In this document: one piece after another, positions 1-7,500 of the stretch
Numbering within the stretch: the stretch's first letter is position 1
Layout: each line of letters begins with the position of its first letter
NCBI GenBank assembly: GCA_964009845.1
Contig: CAXGIQ010000044.1
Coordinates: 1-10,674 of the forward strand
Reading direction: 5' to 3'
DNA: 10,674 nucleotides
From: UBA7312 sp002715345
GTDB taxonomy: Bacteria; Bacteroidota; Bacteroidia; Flavobacteriales; UBA7312
Program-made: the position numbers and the translations under genes
The notes under the pieces: model-generated
What the model saw: the letters and a program-made list of their open reading frames with translations, nothing else
Told to the model about the DNA's origin: nothing
Database searches by the model: none

Positions 1-980
1 AGATTGTCGCTAATTCTTCTCGAATAGAATAGTCCTCCTTTTTCTAGAAGCTCGGTTCCTTCGGTAAAGAAAGGGCGTTTCTCGTCATAACGAACTTCAA
101 AAGGAGAGAGGTTTAAAACTTGATTGTCGAATCCGACTTGTCCAAAATCAGGTATAAGCGTCATATCTAAAGTAAAACTTTCATTTACTCCATATTTTAA
201 ATCCAATCCGCCATTAAATTGATTTTGAATTTCTTCTTCATATAATCGAGAATAAGTGGATAAATAAGGCATAAAAGAAAGTCTCAAAGGGGGTTTAATA
301 TTTTCAAAACCATGTAACTGACCAGTTTGTATAGCTATATTTTCTTTGCTCATATTTAAAAAACTCCATGTATACCACTCTCTGTATCTTCGTATGCCTC
401 TTTGAATGTTTAGTCCCCAAGTTTGTATTTCTGTTTTAGGAAAACGCAAAGCAGAATAAGGTATTTTAAATTCAGCAATCCATCCATCATTATCAAATGT
501 GACATCGCTTTCCCAAACCATATCCCAATTGTTATCAATGTCTTCAGAAGAATATTTAGCATCTCTTTGCACGCCAGCTGCAGATACAGAAAAATTAAAA
601 TCGGTTTGTCCGTCATTATATGGATTAATCCAGATGCCGATTTGGTCGGTATTGGTTTTTTCAAGATCATCACGAATGCTTAACTGTTTCAAGATGCTGT
701 CAGGAGCGGGGTCGTACATTTTAATAATGAAATAAACGGCTTTATTATCATACACTGCCCTCCATTCTGTTCGAAATTCTTCAGGAATCGGCTTTCCATT
801 GTCTGGCTCCATACAAACAAAGTGTGTTCCAAGCGCTTTTTTTTTCCAGCAATCATCCTCCATTTTACCGTCAATGATTGGTGCTATTTGTGTTCTTTCT
901 ATGTAGTAATGCTTGCGTTCTAAAAACTGACCAAGCCCTATAAGTGGGGTTGTTAACAGGATTAAGAATAACTTTTTCAT
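1..980 (-). CDS. DUF5916 outer-membrane protein with CBM9-like N-terminal domain (partial, N-terminal 326 aa)
   Basis: One unbroken frame runs from the ATG at 980 to the left edge with no stop, so the C-terminus is outside the window. Residues 1-17 form a Sec signal peptide (MKK, then a hydrophobic stretch, then GLGQ), so the product is exported. Residues about 30-210 resemble the carbohydrate-binding family 9-like domain of Bacteroidota surface proteins: it opens with IDGKMEDDCW (37-46) and contains WRAVYD and a WIAEFKIPYSALRF strand (167-180). From about residue 230 the DUF5916 part begins, with DFGQVGFDNQVLNLSPFE (279-296), FFTEG (304-308) and LFYSRRI (317-323) as hallmarks. The family is usually 700-850 aa and is predicted to end in an outer-membrane beta-barrel, so less than half is visible. 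The ligand is unknown. No glycan-utilisation genes (SusC/SusD, glycosidases) lie beside it. The family call is confident; the role is not. Confidence 0.85.
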   Translation of the reverse strand, partial: MKKLFLILLTTPLIGLGQFLERKHYYIERTQIAPIIDGKMEDDCWKKKALGTHFVCMEPDNGKPIPEEFRTEWRAVYDNKAVYFIIKMYDPAPDSILKQLSIRDDLEKTNTDQIGIWINPYNDGQTDFNFSVSAAGVQRDAKYSSEDIDNNWDMVWESDVTFDNDGWIAEFKIPYSALRFPKTEIQTWGLNIQRGIRRYREWYTWSFLNMSKENIAIQTGQLHGFENIKPPLRLSFMPYLSTYSRLYEEEIQNQFNGGLDLKYGVNESFTLDMTLIPDFGQVGFDNQVLNLSPFEVRYDEKRPFFTEGTELLEKGGLFYSRRISDN

Positions 981-999
981 CTGTACAATTTAAGCTAAG

Positions 1000-1007
1000 C
1001 GAAGATA
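1000..1007 (-). promoter_or_regulatory. possible -7 promoter element for the DUF5916 gene
   Basis: Read on the minus strand this is TATCTTCG, one base off the Bacteroidota -7 consensus TAnnTTTG. It ends 19 bases before the ATG at 980. No convincing -33 TTTG lies at the usual distance, so the call rests on motif and position alone. Confidence 0.35.
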
Positions 1008-1051
1008 AAAATTTATACGCATGTAATGTTTTTATATTTCGCGCAAACGAT

Positions 1052-1059
1052 TACTTTTG
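1052..1059 (+). promoter_or_regulatory. -7 promoter element for sucC
   Basis: TACTTTTG matches the Bacteroidota -7 consensus TAnnTTTG exactly and ends 18 bases before the sucC ATG at 1078, which predicts a very short leader. I see no clear -33 TTTG. The 97-base gap between the divergent DUF5916 gene and sucC leaves room for both promoters. If the start is near 1065, the ATG-less stretch upstream cannot be part of the protein, which supports the 1078 start. Confidence 0.5.
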
Positions 1060-1077
1060 TCGGGCAAATTTTACATC

Positions 1078-2268
1078 ATGAATTTACACGAATATCAAGG
1101 TAAAGAAATATTAAACAGCTTTGGAGTAAGAATCCAAAGAGGTATTACAGTAACTACTGCAGAAGAAGCGGTAGCTGCAGCAGAAAAATTAAATTCAGAA
1201 ACAGGCACTTCTTGGTGGGTTGTAAAAGCACAAGTACATGCAGGAGGCAGAGGTAAAGGCGGTGGTGTTAAGCTAGCCAAGTCTTTGAAAGAAGTGAAAT
1301 CTATTGCCAATGACATTTTAGGAATGCAATTGGTAACACCACAAACTTCTGCAGAGGGTAAAACAGTTCACCAAGTATTAATTGCTGAGGATGTTTATTA
1401 TCCTGGGGAAAGTGAAACTTCAGAGTTCTATATGTCTGTTTTATTAAACAGGTCTACTGGTAGAAACATGATTATGTACTCTACTGAAGGAGGAATGGAT
1501 ATTGAAGAAGTAGCGGAGAAAACACCTCACTTAATTTTTACGGAAGAAGTAGATCCTAAAGTAGGATTACAAGGTTTTCAATGTAGAAAGATTGCTTTTA
1601 ACTTAGGATTAAGCGGTACTGCTTTTAAAGAAATGACCAAATTCGTTTCTGCTTTATACATAGCATATGAAGGAATCGATTCTGCCCTATTTGAAATCAA
1701 TCCTGTGCTTAAAACATCTGATGATAAGATTATGGCGGTAGATGCTAAAGTAACTTTAGATGGCAATGCTTTGTATCGTCACAAAAATTATGCTGAGCTA
1801 AGAGATAAGCGCGAAGAAGATCCTACGGAAGTAGAGGCAGGAGAGTTTGGCTTGAACTTCGTGAAGTTAGATGGTAATGTTGGTTGTATGGTAAACGGTG
1901 CTGGTTTGGCAATGGCTACTATGGATATTATCAAACAAGCGGGAGGTAATCCAGCCAACTTCTTAGATGTGGGAGGTACTGCTGATGCAGCTCGTGTAGA
2001 GCAGGCATTCCGTATTATTTTAAAAGACCCTGAGGTGAAAGCCTTGTTAGTAAACATCTTTGGTGGTATCGTTCGTTGCGATAGGGTAGCGCAAGGCATT
2101 GTAGATGCCTACAAAAACATTGGAGATATCAATGTGCCATTGATTGTTCGTTTACAAGGAACAAATGCTGTAGAAGCGAAAAAGTTAATTGATGAAAGTG
2201 GCTTGAAAGTAGAATCAGTGATTTTACTACAAGAAGCAGCTGATAAGGTAGCAGAAGTGCTAGCTTAA
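1078..2268 (+). CDS. sucC: Succinyl-CoA synthetase (ADP/GDP-forming) beta subunit
   Basis: This is the beta subunit of succinate-CoA ligase, the cytoplasmic TCA-cycle enzyme that makes ATP or GTP from succinyl-CoA. The 396-aa product begins MNLHEYQGKEIL, the invariant start of this family; extending the frame seven codons upstream would run back into the predicted promoter, so ATG 1078 is chosen. The N-terminal ATP-grasp domain (about 1-240) shows KAQVHAGGRGKGGGVKL (50-66) and FEINPV followed by DAK (metal/nucleotide site). The C-terminal ligase-CoA domain shows GNVGCMVNGAGLAMATMD, LDVGGTA and VNIFGGIVRCD, the loop that meets the phosphohistidine of the alpha subunit. Length matches the family's usual 385-400 aa. 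The alpha-subunit gene sucD does not follow; the next gene is a biotin carboxylase after a terminator, so sucD must be elsewhere. Codon use is like that of the neighbours and no damage is visible. Confidence 0.97.
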   Translation: MNLHEYQGKEILNSFGVRIQRGITVTTAEEAVAAAEKLNSETGTSWWVVKAQVHAGGRGKGGGVKLAKSLKEVKSIANDILGMQLVTPQTSAEGKTVHQVLIAEDVYYPGESETSEFYMSVLLNRSTGRNMIMYSTEGGMDIEEVAEKTPHLIFTEEVDPKVGLQGFQCRKIAFNLGLSGTAFKEMTKFVSALYIAYEGIDSALFEINPVLKTSDDKIMAVDAKVTLDGNALYRHKNYAELRDKREEDPTEVEAGEFGLNFVKLDGNVGCMVNGAGLAMATMDIIKQAGGNPANFLDVGGTADAARVEQAFRIILKDPEVKALLVNIFGGIVRCDRVAQGIVDAYKNIGDINVPLIVRLQGTNAVEAKKLIDESGLKVESVILLQEAADKVAEVLA

Positions 2269-2285
2269 TTTTATATAAGCTTAAG

Positions 2286-2313
2286 AAAAGCTCCACATTG
2301 TGGGGCTTTTTTT
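2286..2313 (+). terminator. Intrinsic terminator after sucC
   Basis: An 11-bp stem (2286-2296 with 2300-2310, one G-T wobble) closes a 3-base loop ATT. The arms are AAAAGCTCCAC and GTGGGGCTTTT. A T-rich run (TTTATTTTTA) follows. It lies 17 bases after the sucC stop, so sucC is probably transcribed alone. The A-rich 5' arm paired with the T-rich 3' arm could also act in reverse, but there is no minus-strand gene here to terminate. Confidence 0.85.
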
Positions 2314-2320
2314 ATTTTTA
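2313..2320 (+). promoter_or_regulatory. possible -7 promoter element for the biotin carboxylase gene
   Basis: TATTTTTA differs from the consensus TAnnTTTG only in the last base and ends 18 bases before the ATG at 2339, the same spacing seen at sucC. It lies directly in the T-tract of the sucC terminator, so the two signals would overlap. No -33 element is evident because the terminator hairpin occupies that position. This is weak evidence in AT-rich DNA. Confidence 0.25.
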
Positions 2321-2338
2321 CACTCCAAATATATTTCG

Positions 2339-3814
2339 ATGAATAAGATTTTAGTAGCCAACAGAGGAGAGATAGCTTTAAGAGTGATGCGCTCTGCTAA
2401 GGAAATGGGAATAAAAACAGTTGCCATTTATTCGGAAGTCGACCGCTTATCTCCGCATGTAAAGTATGCAGATGAAGCAGTATGTGTAGGTCCTCCAGCC
2501 TCTACGGAATCTTATTTAGTTGGTGAAAAAATCATTCAGATTTGTAAAGATTTAGGAGTAAATGGAATTCATCCAGGCTATGGTTTTTTATCTGAAAATG
2601 CCGCTTTTGCAAGAGCAGTAACTGATGCGGGGATAACCCTTATTGGTCCTTCTCCAGATGCCATGGAAGTAATGGGAGACAAGTTAGCGGCTAAGGCAGC
2701 AGTGAAAAACTTTGAAGTACCGATGGTTCCTGGAACGGATGAAGCCATTAATGATATACCTACTGCTAAAAAAGTAGCCGCTGAAATTGGTTATCCTATC
2801 TTGATAAAAGCATCTGCTGGTGGAGGTGGAAAAGGAATGCGTGTAGTGGAAAACCCTGATTTGTTTGAAGAACAAATGCAGTTGGCTGTTAGTGAGGCTA
2901 CTTCTGCTTTTGGTGATGGTTCTGTTTTTATCGAGCGTTATGTGGGTTCGCCAAGACATATTGAGATACAAGTATTAGCCGATACGCATGGTAATATTGT
3001 ACATCTTTTTGAACGTGAGTGTTCTGTGCAAAGGCGTCATCAAAAAGTAGTGGAAGAAGCCCCATCAGCTGTATTGACTCCAGAAATTAGAGAATCAATG
3101 GGTAATTGTGCTGTGAATGTAGCCAAAGCATGTAATTATGTTGGTGCAGGTACAGTTGAGTTCCTTTTGGATGAGCACAAAAACTTCTTCTTTTTAGAGA
3201 TGAATACGCGTTTACAAGTAGAGCATCCTGTTACAGAAATGATAACGGGTGTAGATTTAGTAAAAGAACAAATTAAGGTCGCTAGAGGAGAGCAGTTGTC
3301 TTTTTCACAAGAGGATTTAGAAATTAAAGGGCATGCCATGGAAGTGCGTGTATATGCCGAAGATCCTAAAAACAACTTCTTGCCTGATATTGGAACCTTG
3401 CAAACATACCAAAGGCCAGGAGGTATTGGTGTGCGTGTAGATGATGGTTTTGAAGAAGGAATGGAAGTGCCGATTTATTACGATCCAATGCTTTCAAAAT
3501 TGATTACTTATGGTAAAGATAGGGAGGAAGCTATAGAGCGTATGATTCGTGCTATTGAAGATTATAAAGTAGCTGGAGTAGAAACAACGCTTTCTTTTGG
3601 TAAGTATGTGATGCAGCATCCTGCATTTACTTCAGGAGATTTTGACACACATTTTGTAAAAAACCATTTTGATCCTGCAAAATTGGATGAAACCAATGAG
3701 CTAGAAGCCGAGGTTGCAGCCATGTTGGCTATCAATTTAATGAGTAAAGGAAAAGCGAGCGTTGCAACTCAAGCTGCTAGTCGCTCTAAATGGAGAGAGA
3801 ATAGGTTGTCTTAA
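2339..3814 (+). CDS. accC: Biotin carboxylase subunit of an acyl-CoA carboxylase
   Basis: The enzyme carboxylates biotin on a carrier protein using ATP and bicarbonate, the first half-reaction of acetyl- or propionyl-CoA carboxylase. The 491-aa protein starts MNKILVANRGEIALRV, the canonical family start, so ATG 2339 is preferred to an in-frame ATG at 2300 inside the terminator. Order: N-terminal pre-ATP-grasp domain (1-110), ATP-grasp with KASAGGGGKGM (157-167), ERECSVQRRHQK (225-236), the active-site segment EMNTRLQVEHPVTE (287-300), then the C-terminal domain with RVYAEDP (337-343) and FLPDIGTLQTY (347-357). There is no lysine-biotinylation motif (AMKM), so carrier and carboxyltransferase are separate proteins. 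It is some 40 residues longer than Escherichia coli AccC (449 aa); the extra tail ends KWRENRLS, which recalls Bacteroidota propionyl/acyl-CoA carboxylase subunits. No carrier or carboxyltransferase gene adjoins it, so acetyl versus propionyl specificity cannot be decided here. Confidence 0.93.
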   Translation: MNKILVANRGEIALRVMRSAKEMGIKTVAIYSEVDRLSPHVKYADEAVCVGPPASTESYLVGEKIIQICKDLGVNGIHPGYGFLSENAAFARAVTDAGITLIGPSPDAMEVMGDKLAAKAAVKNFEVPMVPGTDEAINDIPTAKKVAAEIGYPILIKASAGGGGKGMRVVENPDLFEEQMQLAVSEATSAFGDGSVFIERYVGSPRHIEIQVLADTHGNIVHLFERECSVQRRHQKVVEEAPSAVLTPEIRESMGNCAVNVAKACNYVGAGTVEFLLDEHKNFFFLEMNTRLQVEHPVTEMITGVDLVKEQIKVARGEQLSFSQEDLEIKGHAMEVRVYAEDPKNNFLPDIGTLQTYQRPGGIGVRVDDGFEEGMEVPIYYDPMLSKLITYGKDREEAIERMIRAIEDYKVAGVETTLSFGKYVMQHPAFTSGDFDTHFVKNHFDPAKLDETNELEAEVAAMLAINLMSKGKASVATQAASRSKWRENRLS

Positions 3815-3828
3815 AACTCCAATTCAAA

Positions 3829-4240
3829 CTAGATTCTGTTGCTTTGAGGTTCTAATAGGTAACTCCATTTTCTATTCCATCGTTCGCCTTCTGGTAGTAG
3901 TAATTCTGTTGTTGGTTTTTCTGTTAAGTTGAGTAGTTCATTTCCAACTAATGTAAAAGAGTCAACAGAAATAAAGTTTTCATTTTTTAATAATGTTTCT
4001 TTCAACAAGTAAATACTTGTTCTCAGGTCTTTATCTTCATCATAATAGCAATTGATGACTTTTATTTTTGGAATATCAATTCCTGAATGAACTTCGTAAG
4101 AATCAATGACAAACCTCTGACAATCATCTGCATTTTTTTGCTTGATATAACGCCCAAGTATAAAATCCTAATAAAGTTATAGCATATGCTAAAACACTTA
4201 ATAGAAATATAAAAGTGTAATCGAAGAAAGCGAATGTTTG
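3829..4240 (-). pseudogene. Frame-disrupted small single-span membrane protein gene (unrecognised family)
   Basis: This stretch between the biotin carboxylase stop and the sugar transferase has no intact ORF, but two minus-strand frames join into one plausible protein. Frame A (4240-4126) follows directly after the TAATAA that ends the sugar transferase and reads one membrane span, FLLSVLAYAITLLGFYTWAL, then YQAKKCR and a stop. Frame B (open 4167-3829) reads NADDCQRFVIDSYEVHSG, then about 90 residues ending LPEGERWNRKW, SYLLEPQSNRI and TAG. The frames meet at a run of seven A residues (4133-4139, minus strand); removing one A would join them as YQAKNADDCQ. No ATG, GTG or TTG start exists in frame A after the stops, so the N-terminus is also missing or lies in another frame. 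A decayed gene, a sequencing indel, or slippage at the A run are all possible. Position suggests a former fourth member of the glycan cluster. I do not recognise the family. Confidence 0.55.
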
Positions 4241-4243
4241 TTA

Positions 4244-5644
4244 TTATTTTCCTCTTCCTTGGAAAATAATCAACACCGTGTGAATCATGATTTTGAGGTC
4301 AATTAAAAAAGACATATTTTCTATGTAGAGGATGTCGTATTTTAATCTTTCAAGCATCTCTTCTAGGTTTTCAGCGTATCCGAACTTCACCATTCCCCAA
4401 GAAGTGATTCCGGGTTTTACTTTGTATATATGCTTGTAGTGAGGTGCTTTTGTTATGAGTTGTTCGGCATAAAATTGGCGTTCAGGTCTAGGTCCTACAA
4501 AACTCATATCGCCTCTCAATACATTGAAAAATTGAGGTGTTTCATCTAGTCGTACTTTACGCATAAATTTTCCCCAAGGCGTTACACGGCTATCTGTTTT
4601 ACTTGAAAGTTTAGGTCCGTCTTTTTCGGCATCGGTACGCATAGAACGAAACTTGTAAATTTTGAATGGTATACCAAATTGTCCAATGCGCTCTTGTTTG
4701 TAGATTATAGGCCCTGGCGAGCTTAATTTAACCATAAGGGCAGTAAATAAATAGACAGGGGAGAGTAATAGTATAGCGATTGAGGCGATGAGGTAATCAA
4801 ATACTTTTTTCAATAATCTTTCCCACTCTGGCAAAAGATCGTGTTTTACTTCAATGAGTGGGGTTCCTAAAATGGAATTCATTTTCACGCTTCCAGATAA
4901 TATATCGTAGATGTCTGGAATAATTTTAATGAATACTCTGGTGTTTTCTAGTTCGTTTAAAATTGCGGAGATTTTACCATGTTCGGAAGTTTCTATAGCA
5001 ATTATAATATCCTCTATTTTCTCTTGCTTGATGAGTTTTTTCACATTTTTAAAGCTCCCTAAATGGTTGATGTGATTCGAAAGTAAATAAGAGGTTTTTT
5101 CATCTACATTTACAAAACCTCGAATACGATGTCCACTAGATTTTACTTCATTTTCTAAATCCGTATATAGTCGAGCAGCTTTTTCATTACTTCCAATAAT
5201 AAGAGTATTGAATCCAATGAGTTTGTTATGAATTCTATAAGCAGTTAAACTAGATATAAAAAATCGGAAAAAAGCAGTAATGCCAAAATGATACCCAAAC
5301 AGCACTATGTATGAAAGATAATATTGTTTGTAAGTCATAATGAAATCATCAATGAGCACAGCAAAGAATAAAACAGTTACTCCAAGAATACTACTTGTAA
5401 ATGTTTGTCCTAACTCCTTTAATCTCGATTTGCGATATATGTTTTTATAGAATCCAAAAAAGGCATATAAAACAATCCAAGCAATAGTGACAATAATAAC
5501 ACCCTTTATAAGTATATTGCTATGAATGATACTATTACCATCTATTTGGATACTTCGATAATAGAAAAATAACACCCATGCTGTTGCTGCTGAAATAGCA
5601 TCAAACAGGATGTATTTTAATGTTTGAAGTGGTTTATTCTTCAT
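4244..5644 (-). CDS. Polyprenyl-phosphate sugar-phosphate transferase (WbaP/WcaJ-like initiating transferase)
   Basis: This membrane enzyme transfers a sugar-1-phosphate from a nucleotide sugar to undecaprenyl phosphate, the first step of exopolysaccharide, capsule or O-antigen assembly. The 466-aa protein has about four N-terminal membrane spans (around 11-29, 44-66, 84-100, 108-132), a Rossmann-like CoA_binding_3 domain (about 144-250, LIIGSNEKAA), one more span (about 281-305) and the catalytic bacterial sugar transferase domain. Catalytic signatures are SPGPIIYKQERIG (309-321), YKFRSM (330-335), the Asp367-Glu368 dyad in RLDETPQFFNVLRG, and MSFVGPRPE (380-388). All key residues are present and the length is typical. 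The ATG overlaps the end of the upstream lipoprotein gene by 11 bases, so translation is likely coupled. The donor sugar cannot be read from the sequence. No glycosyltransferase, Wzx or Wzy gene is adjacent, so this may be one arm of a scattered pathway. Confidence 0.93.
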   Translation of the reverse strand: MKNKPLQTLKYILFDAISAATAWVLFFYYRSIQIDGNSIIHSNILIKGVIIVTIAWIVLYAFFGFYKNIYRKSRLKELGQTFTSSILGVTVLFFAVLIDDFIMTYKQYYLSYIVLFGYHFGITAFFRFFISSLTAYRIHNKLIGFNTLIIGSNEKAARLYTDLENEVKSSGHRIRGFVNVDEKTSYLLSNHINHLGSFKNVKKLIKQEKIEDIIIAIETSEHGKISAILNELENTRVFIKIIPDIYDILSGSVKMNSILGTPLIEVKHDLLPEWERLLKKVFDYLIASIAILLLSPVYLFTALMVKLSSPGPIIYKQERIGQFGIPFKIYKFRSMRTDAEKDGPKLSSKTDSRVTPWGKFMRKVRLDETPQFFNVLRGDMSFVGPRPERQFYAEQLITKAPHYKHIYKVKPGITSWGMVKFGYAENLEEMLERLKYDILYIENMSFLIDLKIMIHTVLIIFQGRGK

Positions 5645-6467
5645 GTAGAAGTTTAATATTATCTAAGTAAAGCTCTGAATTTTCTAGTGTTGTGTCTTGA
5701 TCCATAGCAATCCATACTGAAAAACTAATCGCCCCATTAGTGATTTCCGAAGTGACAAAATCATCTAAGTCTAGATAGATTTTATTCCAATCTTCTTTTG
5801 GAGTAATTACATTTGTAACTTTGGGTAATGCATATTGTGGATAGTAACACATTAACCCAACTAAAAAGTTAGCATTACACTTGTAATCCAACTCAACATA
5901 AATTTCACTTAAAAGAGGTAGTGTTGTGGTGGGGCCTATAATGGACATTTTATCACCCACTTGATTTAAATTTGTATATAAATATCCGTTGTTATTTGTG
6001 TAAATAAATTCTGGTTTCACAGTGCTTGTAGAGGTAGTGTCAAATTGATGTCCAATACTTTGGTTGTTAAAATCTTCAATAAACACTATATCTGTATTGT
6101 ATGATATTTTAGGAGATATTAAGGTTGTATCTCCAGGAGATAAAGTAATAGTTTCATTATGCCATCTATAAAAGGGATACTTATCTCTAGAAGCAGCTAT
6201 TCCATTTTTTTTAATTCCAGCTGCAATATAAATTTCCTGTTCACCATGTCTTAATACAGGAAAAAAAGAGGGTATGGGATACGTGCCTTGTAATTCATTG
6301 TCAAAGTAAAACCACAAATCAGTTATGTTTGCTGTACCTACTTCAGTAGTGTTGATTTCATCTATCCTTATAAATGCCGCAACCTCTTCTTCTGGATTTA
6401 TAACCTCACAAGCTGTAAATAATAAAACTAATAAGATTGGTAAATATGCTTTCATCTTCATCATCAA
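5634..6467 (-). CDS. Lipoprotein of unknown function with C-terminal jelly-roll-like domain
   Basis: The 277-aa product begins with a lipoprotein signal peptide: charged MMMKMK, a hydrophobic core, and lipobox LFTAC with the acylated Cys at residue 20. An acidic NPEEE follows shortly (residues 24-28), which may favour surface export in Bacteroidota, though it is not a clean match to the published export signal. Residues about 29-115 form a first beta-rich region (FIRIDEI, LWFYFDNELQGTYPI, GEQEIYIAAGI). Residues about 127-275 begin with VFIEDFNN and end ELYLDNIKLL, the pattern of galactose-binding or carbohydrate-binding jelly-roll modules. The start is uncertain among four near-adjacent Met codons, which changes only the first few residues. 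It lies 19 bases after the Gfo/Idh gene and overlaps the sugar transferase, so all three are probably one operon. Binding or processing of a surface glycan is an inference from context; I do not recognise a named family. Confidence 0.85.
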   Translation of the reverse strand: MMMKMKAYLPILLVLLFTACEVINPEEEVAAFIRIDEINTTEVGTANITDLWFYFDNELQGTYPIPSFFPVLRHGEQEIYIAAGIKKNGIAASRDKYPFYRWHNETITLSPGDTTLISPKISYNTDIVFIEDFNNQSIGHQFDTTSTSTVKPEFIYTNNNGYLYTNLNQVGDKMSIIGPTTTLPLLSEIYVELDYKCNANFLVGLMCYYPQYALPKVTNVITPKEDWNKIYLDLDDFVTSEITNGAISFSVWIAMDQDTTLENSELYLDNIKLLHEE

Positions 6468-6486
6468 CGGATAAGTAATGCTCTTG

Positions 6487-7485
6487 TTATGCTATGCTTA
6501 GCTGTGGCGTTAATTTCATTTTTTCTAATATCATATGTGCTGCTTCCAAAGCATGAAACCCATCTTCAATGGTTACAATAGGTTCGGTGTTGTTGTTAAT
6601 GGCATCAGCAAAACTTTTTAGTTCATCTTTAATGGCGTTATTTTCTTCGATGCTTGGATTTTCAAAGTAAATCTGCTTCTTCTTCCTTCCTTTCCCCAAG
6701 TCTAAAACAATAGCAAAAGGATTCTGTTCTTCGGAAGTATTTAAGCTTTTTAATCGTATAACTTCTGTTTTTTTCTCTAGAAAATCTACTGCGATATATG
6801 CGTCTTTTTGGAAGATTCTTGTTTTACGCATGTTTTTTAAGGACATGCGACTAGCTGTTATATTGGCCACACATCCATTATCGAACTCAATACGTGCGTT
6901 GGCAATGTCTGGGGTGTCACTTACTATCGATACGCCACTTGCACTAATCTTCCTGATGTTAGATTTAACGATGCTTAGAATAATGTCAATATCATGAATC
7001 ATTAAATCTAAAACAACAGGTACATCATTTCCTCTAGGATTAAACTCTGCCAATCGATGTGCTTCAATAAACATAGGTTGATTACAATACGGCTGTGCTG
7101 CAGTAAAAGCTGGATTGAATCGCTCCACGTGTCCTACCTGTACTTTTACACCAGCCTCTCTAGATAGCTTCATTAATATTTCAGCTTCTTCGGTAGTTTT
7201 GGTGATAGGCTTTTCAATAAACACATGCTTATGGGCCTTTATAGCCTCGATAGCACAGTCGAAGTGAGAAAGGGTTGGGGTAACAATATCAATTACATCC
7301 GATTCGGCAATTAAATCTTCTATTTTTTTAAATGCCTTTACACGAAAGTCTTTATTTACCTTCTTGGAATTTTCTCTGTCAGGATCGTAAAATCCAATAA
7401 CCTCGTAGTCTTTTTTAAGCTCTTTTAAGATTTTGAGGTGGATTTTACCGAGGTGACCAGCACCCAATACGCCAACTTTTAACAT
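6487..7485 (-). CDS. Gfo/Idh/MocA family NAD(P)-dependent sugar oxidoreductase
   Basis: This is a cytoplasmic dehydrogenase of 332 aa. The N-terminal Rossmann fold shows MLKVGVLGAGHLGKIH, with GAGHLG (8-13) binding the dinucleotide, an acidic end of strand two (FYDPD, 32-36) suggesting NAD preference, and the family motif EKPITKT (91-97) whose Lys is catalytic in relatives. The C-terminal alpha/beta domain carries VGHVERFNPAF (117-127) and MIHDIDIIL (162-170), with His164 and Asp167 as likely active-site residues. The GHxERFNPA signature is shared with UDP-GlcNAc 3-dehydrogenase-type proteins of lipid A diamino-sugar synthesis and with nucleotide-sugar dehydrogenases generally. With a sugar-phosphate transferase two genes downstream, a nucleotide-sugar substrate is likely, but the exact substrate is undetermined. 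It is the first gene of the minus-strand cluster and diverges from pcm across 65 bases. Confidence 0.9.
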   Translation of the reverse strand: MLKVGVLGAGHLGKIHLKILKELKKDYEVIGFYDPDRENSKKVNKDFRVKAFKKIEDLIAESDVIDIVTPTLSHFDCAIEAIKAHKHVFIEKPITKTTEEAEILMKLSREAGVKVQVGHVERFNPAFTAAQPYCNQPMFIEAHRLAEFNPRGNDVPVVLDLMIHDIDIILSIVKSNIRKISASGVSIVSDTPDIANARIEFDNGCVANITASRMSLKNMRKTRIFQKDAYIAVDFLEKKTEVIRLKSLNTSEEQNPFAIVLDLGKGRKKKQIYFENPSIEENNAIKDELKSFADAINNNTEPIVTIEDGFHALEAAHMILEKMKLTPQLSIA

Positions 7486-7500
7486 AGAAGATAATTTGTG

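Noticed and set aside
843..849. Frameshift in the DUF5916 gene at the poly-A run around 837-845
   Set aside because: The run of nine A residues on the minus strand encodes three lysines and the frame, including family motifs, continues correctly on both sides.
410..874. Several short open frames on both strands
   Set aside because: They lie inside the continuous minus-strand DUF5916 frame from 980 to 1, which has a signal peptide and family motifs; the short frames have none.
4133..4139. Classical -1 ribosomal frameshift site (A AAA AAA) rescuing the broken membrane-protein gene
   Set aside because: The heptamer is in the right phase for -1 slippage, but the -1 frame reads into a different, short sequence. 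The protein-like continuation needs +1 (one A fewer) or -2, so standard -1 frameshifting does not explain it.
4244..7485. A complete capsule or O-antigen locus
   Set aside because: Only a dehydrogenase, a lipoprotein and an initiating transferase are present; no glycosyltransferases, flippase, polymerase or export genes occur in the window.
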